Assembly (NCBI GenBank): GCA_026705765.1
Contig: JAPPAB010000134.1
Location: forward strand, 1-64,000
Length of the DNA stretch: 64,000 nucleotides
Direction of reading: 5' to 3'
From: Gemmatimonadota bacterium
GTDB lineage: Bacteria > Latescibacterota > UBA2968
The notes under the pieces: generated by a model
Database searches by the model: none
Told to the model about the DNA's origin: nothing
What the model saw: the letters and a program-made list of their open reading frames with translations, nothing else
Part shown: piece after piece, positions 15,689 to 24,007 of the stretch
Layout: every line of letters starts with the position of its first letter
Position numbering within the stretch: position 1 is the first letter of the stretch
Translations under genes and position numbers: made by a program

Positions 15689-16531
15689 ATGGAACGACAA
15701 AACCCAAAAAACATGCGTGAACGCACACCTGAAACCACACGCGGTGAAGAAATCGAGGAAGAACCGCTCATCGAGGAAGAAGAACCACAACCCCTGCTCG
15801 AAGAACGGCTCACCTTGCAAAAACCCCTCGGCATCTTATTTGACCTGGGCGACACCCTCTTGACATACCTCAAATTCGATCCAGAAGCCGGGCATGCGGC
15901 CACACTTAACATCGCCGACAACCCATTGGGTTACACAGTCGAAGACATTGACAACCACATAAAAAGACTCAACCGCGACCTCATACCCCGCAGGGAAAAA
16001 GCACAGGTAGAATTTCATCCCCACATCATCCAGCGCCACGTCTATGAAGCCCTGCACATCACCTTTGACCGCACCCCTGAAGAAGTCGAACGCGTATTCT
16101 GGCGTGCGGCAACATCGTGGCAGCCCGAACCGGGCGTAGAATACGTCCTCGAAATATTGCGAAACAAAAACATCCCCATGGGCATCGTCAGCAACGCCGC
16201 ATTTTGCGGCAACACATTGATATGGGAAATCGAACAACAGGGAATCGCGGACTACTTCCGCTTCCTCATGTCCAGCGCCGACTACTGGGTACGCAAACCC
16301 CATCCCCTCCTCCTGGAAACCGCCGCCGCCAAACTCGGCTTCAAACCCGCCGACTTATGGTACGTGGGCAACTCGCCCCAATACGACATCGCAGCCGCGC
16401 ACAACGCCGGCATGGGCGCCATCTGGTACAACCGGTTGGACGCCCCACTCGATGGACCCGACCCCCACGTCGAAATCAAAAGCTGGCGCGAATTTTTAGA
16501 ATTAGTTGAAGGCTTTTATTTAAAAATATAA
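15689..16531 (+). CDS. HAD-superfamily hydrolase
   Basis: This protein of about 280 residues has a charged, Glu-rich N-terminal extension (about 45 residues) before the HAD core. Motif I is FDLGDTLL, motif II is VSNA, motif III is the Lys in RKPHP and motif IV is VGNSPQYDI. A helical cap lies between motifs I and II. Such enzymes are phosphatases or dehalogenases; the substrate is unknown. The ATG at 15689 is chosen, but an in-frame TTG at 15659 is possible and neither has a strong ribosome site. It is followed 9 bp later by the uronate-isomerase-like gene. Confidence 0.85.
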   Translation: MERQNPKNMRERTPETTRGEEIEEEPLIEEEEPQPLLEERLTLQKPLGILFDLGDTLLTYLKFDPEAGHAATLNIADNPLGYTVEDIDNHIKRLNRDLIPRREKAQVEFHPHIIQRHVYEALHITFDRTPEEVERVFWRAATSWQPEPGVEYVLEILRNKNIPMGIVSNAAFCGNTLIWEIEQQGIADYFRFLMSSADYWVRKPHPLLLETAAAKLGFKPADLWYVGNSPQYDIAAAHNAGMGAIWYNRLDAPLDGPDPHVEIKSWREFLELVEGFYLKI

Positions 16532-16540
16532 GGGAGAACT

Positions 16541-17779
16541 ATGATGTCCGATTTTTCAATCGCAGAAGCCGTACACAACGCATTTCAAAACCACGCCATC
16601 GTCGATATACACACCCACCTCTACCCCGCCTCCATGGGCGAACTCTACCTGGCCGGACCCGACGAACTCCTCACCTATCACTACCTCAAAGCCGAATGCT
16701 CGCGCATGTTGCCCGAAGGCATCGCAGTTGACACATTCAACAACATGCCCGCCGCCGAACAGGCCGACATCATCTGGCAACAACTCTTCGTCGGCAACAG
16801 CTCCCCAATCTCTGAAGCCCAACTCGGCGTCGTCACCGTCATGAACCGCCTGGGACTGAACCCCCGCGCAAAAGACCTGTCCGAATTTCGCGCATTCCAC
16901 AAATCAAAAACACCTGAAGAATACACCGACATGGTCTTTGAAAGCGCCGGTATCGCCTGCGTCTATATGACCAACGATCCCCTCGACGACACCGAAGGAC
17001 CCATGTGGCAACAGGGTGTGGAAATCGACCCGCGCTTCAGGGCTGTCCTGCGCCTGGACAGCGCGCTCATGAACTGGCCCGCCCCCGCCGACAAACTCCG
17101 CGCCCTGGGATACGACGTAGAAGAAAGCCTATCCGACAAAACCTTTGCGGAACTGCGCCGCTACCTCACCGACTGGGCACAAAAAATGAACGCCCGATAC
17201 ATGGCCATATCGCTCCCCCCGGACTTTGCCTACCCCTCTGAAGACAGCATCTCCCAAATGATGGGCAACGTCGTATATCCCACAGCCCGGGAACTCCAGA
17301 TCCCCTCGGCAATGATGATCGGCGTCACCCGGCAAGTCAACCCCATCCTCAAAGACGGCGGCGACAGCCTGGGCAAATGGGACATCGCCAACCTCGAACG
17401 CATCGCGCGCGACTGGCCCGACGTCAACTTCCTCATCACCCTCCTCTCGCGCGAAAACCAGCACGAACTCTGCGTCACGGGCCGAAAATTCCCCAACGTA
17501 CACCCCTTTGGCTGCTGGTGGTTCTTGAACAACCCCAGCATCATCCGGGAAATCACAGCCGAACGCCTCGAACTCCTCGGCACCAGCTTTGTACCCCAGC
17601 ACTCCGACGCCCGCATCCTGGACCAGCTCCTCTACAAATGGACCCACTCCATCGGCGTCATAGCCCCCGTCTTCATCGACAAATACGAATCGCTTCGCAA
17701 CGCGGGCTGGCCCCTCACCCCGGCGGACATCCAGCGCGACATCGCCACCATGTTTGGCGGAGGCAAATTACTGGACTAA
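16541..17779 (+). CDS. Uronate-isomerase-like amidohydrolase
   Basis: This 412-residue TIM-barrel protein starts after AGGGAGA. The N-terminal metal-binding motif is VDIHTHLYP, and the C-terminal part has GTSFVPQHSDARILDQLLYKW, which resembles glucuronate (uronate) isomerase and related amidohydrolases. The usual uronate isomerase is about 460 residues, so this is shorter and could have a different substrate. Its position after a HAD hydrolase and near xylanase and polysaccharide enzymes fits sugar-acid catabolism, which is inference. Confidence 0.75.
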   Translation: MMSDFSIAEAVHNAFQNHAIVDIHTHLYPASMGELYLAGPDELLTYHYLKAECSRMLPEGIAVDTFNNMPAAEQADIIWQQLFVGNSSPISEAQLGVVTVMNRLGLNPRAKDLSEFRAFHKSKTPEEYTDMVFESAGIACVYMTNDPLDDTEGPMWQQGVEIDPRFRAVLRLDSALMNWPAPADKLRALGYDVEESLSDKTFAELRRYLTDWAQKMNARYMAISLPPDFAYPSEDSISQMMGNVVYPTARELQIPSAMMIGVTRQVNPILKDGGDSLGKWDIANLERIARDWPDVNFLITLLSRENQHELCVTGRKFPNVHPFGCWWFLNNPSIIREITAERLELLGTSFVPQHSDARILDQLLYKWTHSIGVIAPVFIDKYESLRNAGWPLTPADIQRDIATMFGGGKLLD

Positions 17780-17783
17780 ACAC

Positions 17784-18308
17784 ATGAACTGGCGTTACAA
17801 CATCACAACCATCACCATCGCCCTCCTCCTTTCATCCGGAACGGGGTTGTGTGCATCGTATAAAATCTATATCTTTATGGGAGAAACCTGTCCGGTCTCG
17901 CGGCATTACACCTTAACACTCAAAGAATTGCACACAGAATACGCCTCTGAAAAACTCGAATTCATCGGCGTATTCCCCAATCGACTCTCCACCCCAGCCA
18001 CAATTGCCGCGTTCAAAGAAAAATACGCCTTGCCATTCACCTGCATCGGAGACACCACCCACACCTGGGTAAACCGCCTGGGGGCAACGATCACGCCAGA
18101 AGTCGTCGTCGCCGACACATCGCACACCGCCATCTATCGGGGCCGCATTGACAACACCTTTGCGAGCCTGGGCAAAAGACGCCGCATCATCACCGCCCAC
18201 GACCTCGCAGATGTACTGAATTCTCTAAAGAACGAAAAACCCCCGGCATTTCGCCAAACCCAGGCCATTGGCTGCATCATAACCTCATGGCAAAATACAA
18301 AGGAATAA
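17784..18308 (+). CDS. Secreted redoxin-like protein
   Basis: This 174-residue protein has a signal peptide (ITIALLLSSGTGLCA) and a thioredoxin-fold domain: YKIYIFMGETCPVSRHYT with one cysteine of the CPxxR type, then FIGVFPN and TPEVVVADTSHTAIYRGRIDN. This is the pattern of AhpC/TSA or redoxin domains fused to, or encoded beside, cytochrome c/copper monooxygenase proteins. The copper monooxygenase gene follows after 4 bp, so a role in electron supply, metal delivery or redox protection for it is likely. Confidence 0.8.
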   Translation: MNWRYNITTITIALLLSSGTGLCASYKIYIFMGETCPVSRHYTLTLKELHTEYASEKLEFIGVFPNRLSTPATIAAFKEKYALPFTCIGDTTHTWVNRLGATITPEVVVADTSHTAIYRGRIDNTFASLGKRRRIITAHDLADVLNSLKNEKPPAFRQTQAIGCIITSWQNTKE

Positions 18309-18312
18309 AGCC

Positions 18313-19854
18313 ATGCGCCCGATAACCCTCTCCATACTCGCGATCCTCCTCGCCGTTGCCTCGCCACACGCGAAAACCCCCACCTTTAGCGAACACGTCT
18401 CGTCCATCATATACAACAACTGCACATCGTGTCATCGCAACGGTGAAATAGGGCCTATGCCCCTCACAAATTACAGCGAAATCGCGGCATATGCAGACAT
18501 GATCAAATACGTCACAGAAACCCAGTACATGCCCCCCTGGAAACCCGATTACAACTACAGCCAGCACATCGGCGCGAGAACCCTCACCAAAACGGAAATC
18601 AACACCATCTCAAACTGGGTCAACGCCGGCTTTCCCCAGGGCGACATCGCCCTTGAAGCCCCCATGCCGGAATTTCCAACAGGCTCTGTACTCGGCACCC
18701 CAGACCTCGTACTCACCATGGCAGAACCCTTCACAATCCGCGGCGACAACGAGGACCAGTACCAGGTCTTCGTCATCCCAACCCACCTCACAGAAGACCG
18801 GGAAATTGAAGCCGTTGAATTTCGCCCCGGCAACAGCAGAATCGTCCACCACGCCCTCATCGGCGCCGACATCACGGGCACTGCCCGCCAAAGAGACCTC
18901 GAAACCCCGGAAGAATACGGATACGAATCCTTTGGTGCATTCGGCGCGCCAACCGCTGTCGTCCTCCCCGGATATACACCCGGCGCAAAACCCCCGATAT
19001 ATCCCAAAGGCGTTGGACACATACTGCCCAAAAACTCCGACTTACTGATCCAGGTACACTACGCACCCTGGCCCCTTGCTGAATCCGATCAATCCAGCGT
19101 CAACATATTCTTCAAAAAAGAACCCATCGAACGAGAAGTCGGCTTTATCAGCTTTGCACCGCTCACCACGGACGGTAAAACACTGAGCAGAATATTCAGG
19201 GTCCTGATCGGAGAAGAACGACACGGCGGCACCCCCGTAGAAAAAATCAAAATCGACAAACTCTTTGTCATCCCGAAAGACCAGATCATAACATTTCACA
19301 CAACACTCTTCATCAATCGGGACATCAGCCTCCTGTCCATCTACCCCCACATGCACTTATTGGGCAAATCCTGGGAAATCTATGCCACGGACCCACAGGG
19401 CAACCGCACCAACCTCATCCGTATTCAAGACTGGGATTTTAACTGGCAGGGCAATTACACCTTCACCCAATATCAAAAAATAGCTGCGGGATCCCAAATC
19501 CACGCCATTGCCACCTACGACAACACCACAAACAACCCACTCAACCCCAATTATCCCCCCCGCACCTTGACATGGGGCGACAAAACCACCGATGAAATGC
19601 TCCTGGCGGTCATGGAATACATACCCTACCGACCAGGCGACGAAAACATCGCCCTCACCGTTGGCAGGGGCGGCGAAATAAGCATAGACTTCAATGGCAA
19701 TGGACAACGGGACTTCGCCGACTTTCTCCTATTCATCCAGAACTTTGGCCTGAACCGGGGCGACACCAGCTATCAGCGACACTTTGACCTCAACGGAGAT
19801 GGACACATCAACTTCACCGACTTTATCATCTTCGCCAATCAATATGCGGAATAA
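18313..19854 (+). CDS. Cytochrome c - copper type II monooxygenase - EF-hand fusion
   Basis: This 513-residue secreted protein has three parts. After the signal peptide, residues 37-41 (CTSCH) bind haem c, and Met (MPPW) may be the axial ligand. The middle resembles the peptidylglycine/dopamine monooxygenase fold. H179-H180 and H249 match the CuH site. H346-x-H348 (YPHMHLLG) and M429 match the CuM site. The C-terminus has two dockerin-like repeats (DFNGNGQRDFADFLLF and DLNGDGHINFTDFIIF). The enzyme probably hydroxylates an unactivated C-H bond outside the cytoplasm, fed by its own cytochrome domain. The ligand matches come from reading alone. Confidence 0.88.
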   Translation: MRPITLSILAILLAVASPHAKTPTFSEHVSSIIYNNCTSCHRNGEIGPMPLTNYSEIAAYADMIKYVTETQYMPPWKPDYNYSQHIGARTLTKTEINTISNWVNAGFPQGDIALEAPMPEFPTGSVLGTPDLVLTMAEPFTIRGDNEDQYQVFVIPTHLTEDREIEAVEFRPGNSRIVHHALIGADITGTARQRDLETPEEYGYESFGAFGAPTAVVLPGYTPGAKPPIYPKGVGHILPKNSDLLIQVHYAPWPLAESDQSSVNIFFKKEPIEREVGFISFAPLTTDGKTLSRIFRVLIGEERHGGTPVEKIKIDKLFVIPKDQIITFHTTLFINRDISLLSIYPHMHLLGKSWEIYATDPQGNRTNLIRIQDWDFNWQGNYTFTQYQKIAAGSQIHAIATYDNTTNNPLNPNYPPRTLTWGDKTTDEMLLAVMEYIPYRPGDENIALTVGRGGEISIDFNGNGQRDFADFLLFIQNFGLNRGDTSYQRHFDLNGDGHINFTDFIIFANQYAE

Positions 19855-19859
19855 AAAAA

Positions 19860-19880
19860 GGGCAACCACAAGGGTTGCCC
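19860..19880. terminator. Hairpin between convergent genes
   Basis: GGGCAACC (19860-19867) pairs with GGTTGCCC (19873-19880). An A run precedes it, so it can end minus-strand transcription from the PhyH cluster and may serve both directions. Confidence 0.6.
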
Positions 19881-19923
19881 CTACAACAATGGGCGAACGG
19901 TCTTTTACCCCTACACAACAACA

Positions 19924-20823
19924 TTAATCCGCAGCCTGTTGCCCCCGCGTATTCTCCAGCCGAACCGCACCATCCTCTTCAACCATTAGAAACATCTCAT
20001 CGTTTGGCGGCGCAGAACAAGGACCGTACATCACCGCACGCTCCTCCATCGACATCCCATCAACAATCTCGCCATCCCAAAAAACTTCGGGATGACAAAC
20101 CGCATTCGACGGACCCTGCCGCGTAGCCGTGCGGGCAGCGTACTTAAAAAGAATAGACCGGCGGTCGTGATCATTTTGCCATGGATGCGTCCCGTGCGTT
20201 TGCGCGCCATCCATAAAAAACAGCACATCTCCGGCTCGAATCCCCGGATTGGCAACCGTCCCCATATCCTCATCGCAATTGCGAACCCCAATCGGCATCC
20301 GAAACTTCGACTTATGTGACCCGGGCACCGCAGCAAACCCCCCCTTGCCCTCTGGACAATCCGTCAAATTCCACGTCACAGTAACCCCGCCGCAATACAT
20401 CTCGCCATTCTGGTGGTGATAAGCCACATACTCCCGATGCGGCTCCCCTGCGCCGTGCAAAACCAGACCCGCCGTACCCTTCACCGCATTATTAAACTGG
20501 GGACCGTGATCCAGCCTGAAACCCCTCCCACACATCACATTCAAATACTTCACAATAACCGGATGAGCCAGCAAATTGCGAACGGGATCGCAATACGGCC
20601 GGGGCAACTCCAGCAAATTCGCCCCGTGTGCCCAGCGCGAACCCGTCCCCCGCAAAAACGCAGAATCCGCTGCCCCGTGATTATCCTCACTCTGGTGAAC
20701 AATACCAGTGCCAATAACATAATCCAGCACATTGTTCACCGCATCCAACGCTTCTCGTGACAGAACATCGCGCACCACCAGATGCCCCGTCACATCCCAG
20801 TAGTACCGCTCTTTGGCATTCAT
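19924..20823 (-). CDS. PhyH-family oxygenase, HGA variant (tandem copy 3)
   Basis: This 299-residue protein starts at 20823 (GAAGGAG before the ATG). It begins NAKERYYWDVTGHLVVRDVLS, has VPGSHKSKF, and a distal His in DGAQTHGTHPW. The first iron-ligand site reads VLHGAGE, so Asp of HxD is replaced by Ala, with a Glu two residues further on. It is one of three tandem paralogues with clear sequence similarity, read in the order 22596 to 19924, which points to local gene duplication. Confidence 0.88.
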   Translation of the reverse strand: MNAKERYYWDVTGHLVVRDVLSREALDAVNNVLDYVIGTGIVHQSEDNHGAADSAFLRGTGSRWAHGANLLELPRPYCDPVRNLLAHPVIVKYLNVMCGRGFRLDHGPQFNNAVKGTAGLVLHGAGEPHREYVAYHHQNGEMYCGGVTVTWNLTDCPEGKGGFAAVPGSHKSKFRMPIGVRNCDEDMGTVANPGIRAGDVLFFMDGAQTHGTHPWQNDHDRRSILFKYAARTATRQGPSNAVCHPEVFWDGEIVDGMSMEERAVMYGPCSAPPNDEMFLMVEEDGAVRLENTRGQQAAD

Positions 20824-20836
20824 TATTTGCTCCTTC

Positions 20837-21715
20837 TCACGACACCACCCGCGTCGTCTCGCCATCGGACTCCAGCAGAGGCAACTGCCCCCCGTGGTGA
20901 ACCCCGGGACCGTACAAAACAGCTTGTTGTTCAGGCGTCAACTCACTGACCCAATCCCCATAGCGATCCTCGGGCGTAAAAAACTTACCCACAGCGCGAG
21001 CCGCTGCGCGAGAAGCGTATTTGTAAAGCACAGAACGCCGCTCCCCATCGCTACACCACGGCAGCGTACCATGCGTCATCGTCTCCGCAAAAAAGAGCAC
21101 ATCGCCCGCCTGCATCACCGGTTGATAAACCAGCCCCATATCGTCCTCAACGGAACGCACCTCAGCGGGTGTCGGCTCAGCTGTCTTATGGCTCCCCGGC
21201 ACACAGGCAAAACCGCCATCGCCCTCATTCACATCCGTCAACTGCCACGCCACAGTAATACCCCGACAGAAAATCTTCCCATTCTGCTGGTGATACCACA
21301 CCGACTGGCTAAACGGTTCACCCCCACCGTGCAGTGTATGACCCTCTGCACCCTTGTGCGCGCTAATCAACAGCGGCCCGTGATCCAGACGAAAACCCTT
21401 GCCGCTAAACTCATTCAAACGACTCACCACAACCGGATGAACCAGCAACCTCCGAAACGGCTCGCGATACGGTTCGGGCCAGCCCAGCATACCCGTAAGC
21501 TCGCGTCGCCCCTCTTTACCCGTAAGCACGGACGAACCCCGCGCCAGACCGCCATCTTCAATAGACCGCGTCCTGATCTTATCCCCGTAGTGATCAATCG
21601 CATCATTACACATCTTGACCTCATCCGCAGACAGAGCACCCCGCACGACCAGATAGCCGCGCAGGTCAAAAAAGTACTTCTCCTCTTCGCTCACTGTATA
21701 AAGATTATTACCCAT
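20837..21715 (-). CDS. PhyH-family oxygenase, HGG variant (tandem copy 2)
   Basis: This 292-residue paralogue of both neighbours begins TVSEEEKYFFDLRGYLVVRGALSADEV. The iron site reads TLHGGGE, Gly replacing Asp. The distal His is in TMTHGTLPW and the PGSH turn is VPGSHKTAE. AGGAG lies nine bases before the ATG. The spacing from the HGG to the LTD strand is the same as in the other two copies, so the Asp loss belongs to the whole subgroup and is not a sequencing slip. Confidence 0.88.
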   Translation of the reverse strand: MGNNLYTVSEEEKYFFDLRGYLVVRGALSADEVKMCNDAIDHYGDKIRTRSIEDGGLARGSSVLTGKEGRRELTGMLGWPEPYREPFRRLLVHPVVVSRLNEFSGKGFRLDHGPLLISAHKGAEGHTLHGGGEPFSQSVWYHQQNGKIFCRGITVAWQLTDVNEGDGGFACVPGSHKTAEPTPAEVRSVEDDMGLVYQPVMQAGDVLFFAETMTHGTLPWCSDGERRSVLYKYASRAAARAVGKFFTPEDRYGDWVSELTPEQQAVLYGPGVHHGGQLPLLESDGETTRVVS

Positions 21716-21738
21716 GGTAAAACGCTCCTATTCTTAGG

Positions 21739-22596
21739 CTACTCCTCTATCCGCACGACCCCATCTTCCCCGACCTCCAGAGATGGCACGCGGCCCCTGT
21801 GATTGGAATAGGGACCATACATAACCGACAACTGCTCGGGCGTCATATCCTCGACAATTTCTCGATCCCAATAAATCTCAGGCGGAGACACCGCTTGCGA
21901 AGGACCGCTCCGCGCACAGGTACGCGCTGTGTATTTGAACAAAATGGACCGCCGCGTCGAATCCAACTTCCACGGCGTTGCCCCGTGTGATTGCGCGCTA
22001 TCCATAAAAAAGACAACATCGCCAGCCTCCACTACCGGCTGCTTGATCAAGCCCATATCGTCATCTCCTGTACTCACACCTTTGGGCATCGGAAACATCG
22101 ACTTATGGCTCGAAGGCACACAGGCAAATCCACCCATACCCTCCTCGCAATCGTGCAACTGCCACGCCACAGTCACACCACCCACCCACGGCTTGCCATT
22201 CTGATGGTGATACGCAACATACGGCCGATGTGGCTCGCCATTTCCATGCATCGTATGGCCTGCCGTACCCTTATTACTCACAATAAACATCGGACCGTGA
22301 TCCAGCCGAAATCCCGTGCCACACATCACATTGAGATACTTCACCAGCACCGGATGTGCCAGCATCTCTCGAAAAGGGTCGCAATCCGGCTCTGGAAACT
22401 CGAGAATACCGGGCAACATAGGACGCCCCGTACCGGCAAAAGCAACCGAATCTCTCGCCGTTGAACCGCCGACCTCAACCCGGTCCCAGTAGCGATCCAC
22501 AATATCATTCGCCCGCACAACCTCCTCTTCTGACAACACGCCCTTCACGACGAGGTATCCCGTCAAATCCCAGAAATACCGCTCGCGCGCATCCAT
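21739..22596 (-). CDS. PhyH-family oxygenase, HGN variant (tandem copy 1)
   Basis: This 285-residue protein is the first gene of the tandem trio, with GAGGAG before the ATG. It has DARERYFWDLTGYLVVKGVLS, VPSSHKSMF in place of the usual PGSH turn, and a distal His in DSAQSHGATPW. The iron site reads TMHGNGE, where Asn takes the place of Asp. It shares YVAYHHQNG with copy 3. Substrate unknown. Confidence 0.88.
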   Translation of the reverse strand: MDARERYFWDLTGYLVVKGVLSEEEVVRANDIVDRYWDRVEVGGSTARDSVAFAGTGRPMLPGILEFPEPDCDPFREMLAHPVLVKYLNVMCGTGFRLDHGPMFIVSNKGTAGHTMHGNGEPHRPYVAYHHQNGKPWVGGVTVAWQLHDCEEGMGGFACVPSSHKSMFPMPKGVSTGDDDMGLIKQPVVEAGDVVFFMDSAQSHGATPWKLDSTRRSILFKYTARTCARSGPSQAVSPPEIYWDREIVEDMTPEQLSVMYGPYSNHRGRVPSLEVGEDGVVRIEE

Positions 22597-22700
22597 AAGG
22601 CATCTCCTCTTGAAACAGGTGAATATTTCTTAAGATAAATATGAATGAACCTAAAATTTTCAAAAGTCAATTTTTTTCGACAGGGTAGGGGAAGAAAAAA

Positions 22701-22833
22701 CGAATCAACGAATCAACGAATCAACGAACCCCGCCCATCCTCCCAAAATCAGTATGTATTTCTATTCGTCCATTCGTCTATTCGTCTATTCGTCTATTCG
22801 TCCATTCGTCTATTCGTCTATTCGTCTATTCGC
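22701..22833. repeat. Two short 8-bp tandem repeat tracts
   Basis: Three copies of CGAATCAA begin at 22701. From about 22762 to 22833 there are about nine copies of an octamer, CGTCTATT or CGTCCATT. On the opposite strand the second unit reads AATAGACG, so both tracts share a CGAAT core in opposite orientation. The second tract ends just before the stop codon of the DUF72 gene. Confidence 0.85.
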
Positions 22834-22841
22834 GCTTTTTC

Positions 22842-23687
22842 TTAAAACAAATCCATCTGCACAGGCGCCTCTACAACCTGTTCCGCGGGCCAGGGTGGCA
22901 TCTCGCCAACATCTATATCTCCAGACAGCATCTGGTGAAAATGGCGCGCCAACTGCGGCGCGAAAAAATCATCGGGCGCGTGCATAAACACAAACGGCGT
23001 TCGCCCCTCGCGTATCCAATTGGCAACCACCGGCACCCACTCTGCCAGAAGCGGCAAATTTTTCTCAACCTCGGGATGCCCGACAAACCTCACAAAAGGA
23101 AAACGCCCCGTCGCAAGAAACCGAACGGGGACCTTTGGCTTGTTACTTGCTACCTGTGCATTATGCACCCCTCGCGTATCAAACACCACGCGATCTACCC
23201 CATGGCTCTTGAGCATCGCATTCAACTCATTTTCTGCCTCGGCAAAAAACAGATGGTGCCGAATTTCCACAGCATAAGAAAATGTATCGGGCAACGCATC
23301 CAAAAACCTGTCCAACACCGGCAAATCGCGCGGCCCATAAGAGGGCGACAACTGCAAAAATGACGGCCCCACCCGATCCTGTAACACCGTGAGAACATCT
23401 ACAAACGCAGCCGTCTCCAACTCGGCATCTCGCAACCGCTTATCGTGGCTAATCGCACGCGGAAACTTGAGCGCAAACCGAAAACCCGACGGCGTATCAG
23501 CCAGCCAGCGCATCGCAGCTTTCTCCGAAGGCAAACCGTAAAAAGTGGTATTACCCTCCACGGTATTAAACACAGAGGCGTATTGTTTCAAAAAATCTTT
23601 CTGCACAACATCGGGCGCAAACAACTCGCCCACCCACTCTTTATTGCCCCAAATCGGACAGCCCAAAAAATAACGTTCAATACTCAT
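22842..23687 (-). CDS. DUF72 (YecE-like) protein
   Basis: This 281-residue TIM-barrel protein of the DUF72 family has YFLGCPIWGNKEWVG at the start, then YASVFNTVEGNTTFYGLP and FRFALKFPRAISHDKRL. The hallmark order is an opening Gly-Cys-Pro-x-W-Gly, then E.N.tFY, then F.FalK.P..isH. No biochemical role is established for the family. It is followed at its 3' side by the 8-bp tandem repeats. The ribosome site (GGAT) is weak. Confidence 0.9.
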   Translation of the reverse strand: MSIERYFLGCPIWGNKEWVGELFAPDVVQKDFLKQYASVFNTVEGNTTFYGLPSEKAAMRWLADTPSGFRFALKFPRAISHDKRLRDAELETAAFVDVLTVLQDRVGPSFLQLSPSYGPRDLPVLDRFLDALPDTFSYAVEIRHHLFFAEAENELNAMLKSHGVDRVVFDTRGVHNAQVASNKPKVPVRFLATGRFPFVRFVGHPEVEKNLPLLAEWVPVVANWIREGRTPFVFMHAPDDFFAPQLARHFHQMLSGDIDVGEMPPWPAEQVVEAPVQMDLF

Positions 23688-23760
23688 GGTAGATCCAAAT
23701 CGGATTATTGACTCTTGAATAAATAAACCGTATTTTGATTAAAATAACAGGACCCCAACA

Positions 23761-24006
23761 ATGCTTGATCTACCTTACTCATTGATCATTGAAGCCACGG
23801 AAGAGCCGGATTTTTTTGGCTTTTACTCCCCAGAACTGGAAGGTTTTACAGGTATTGGACATTCTATTGAAGATTGCATGTTCAAAGCAAAATGGGGAAT
23901 GGAAGAACATGTTGAACTCTTGAAAGAACAGGGCCTTCCAGTACCCAATAAAAATCCCAATCCGAATATCCTCATTCAAAACCAACAGGCACTTTCTACT
24001 GTATAA
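23761..24006 (+). CDS. HicB-like antitoxin-fold protein
   Basis: This 81-residue protein has the HicB-type partial RNase-H fold pattern: YSLIIEATEEPDFFGFYSPELEG followed by GHSIEDCMFKAKWGMEEHVELLKEQG. HicB proteins usually neutralise a HicA mRNA interferase encoded next to them. No HicA-like gene is visible on either side, so it is a solitary member. It converges with the GH140-like gene, stops 1 bp apart. Confidence 0.75.
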   Translation: MLDLPYSLIIEATEEPDFFGFYSPELEGFTGIGHSIEDCMFKAKWGMEEHVELLKEQGLPVPNKNPNPNILIQNQQALSTV

Positions 24007-24007
24007 A

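Noticed and set aside
22701-22833. Possible CRISPR array
   Set aside because: Units are only 8 bp with no unique spacers and no cas genes are nearby.
23761-24006. Complete HicAB toxin-antitoxin pair
   Set aside because: Only the HicB-like protein is present; neither neighbour looks like HicA.
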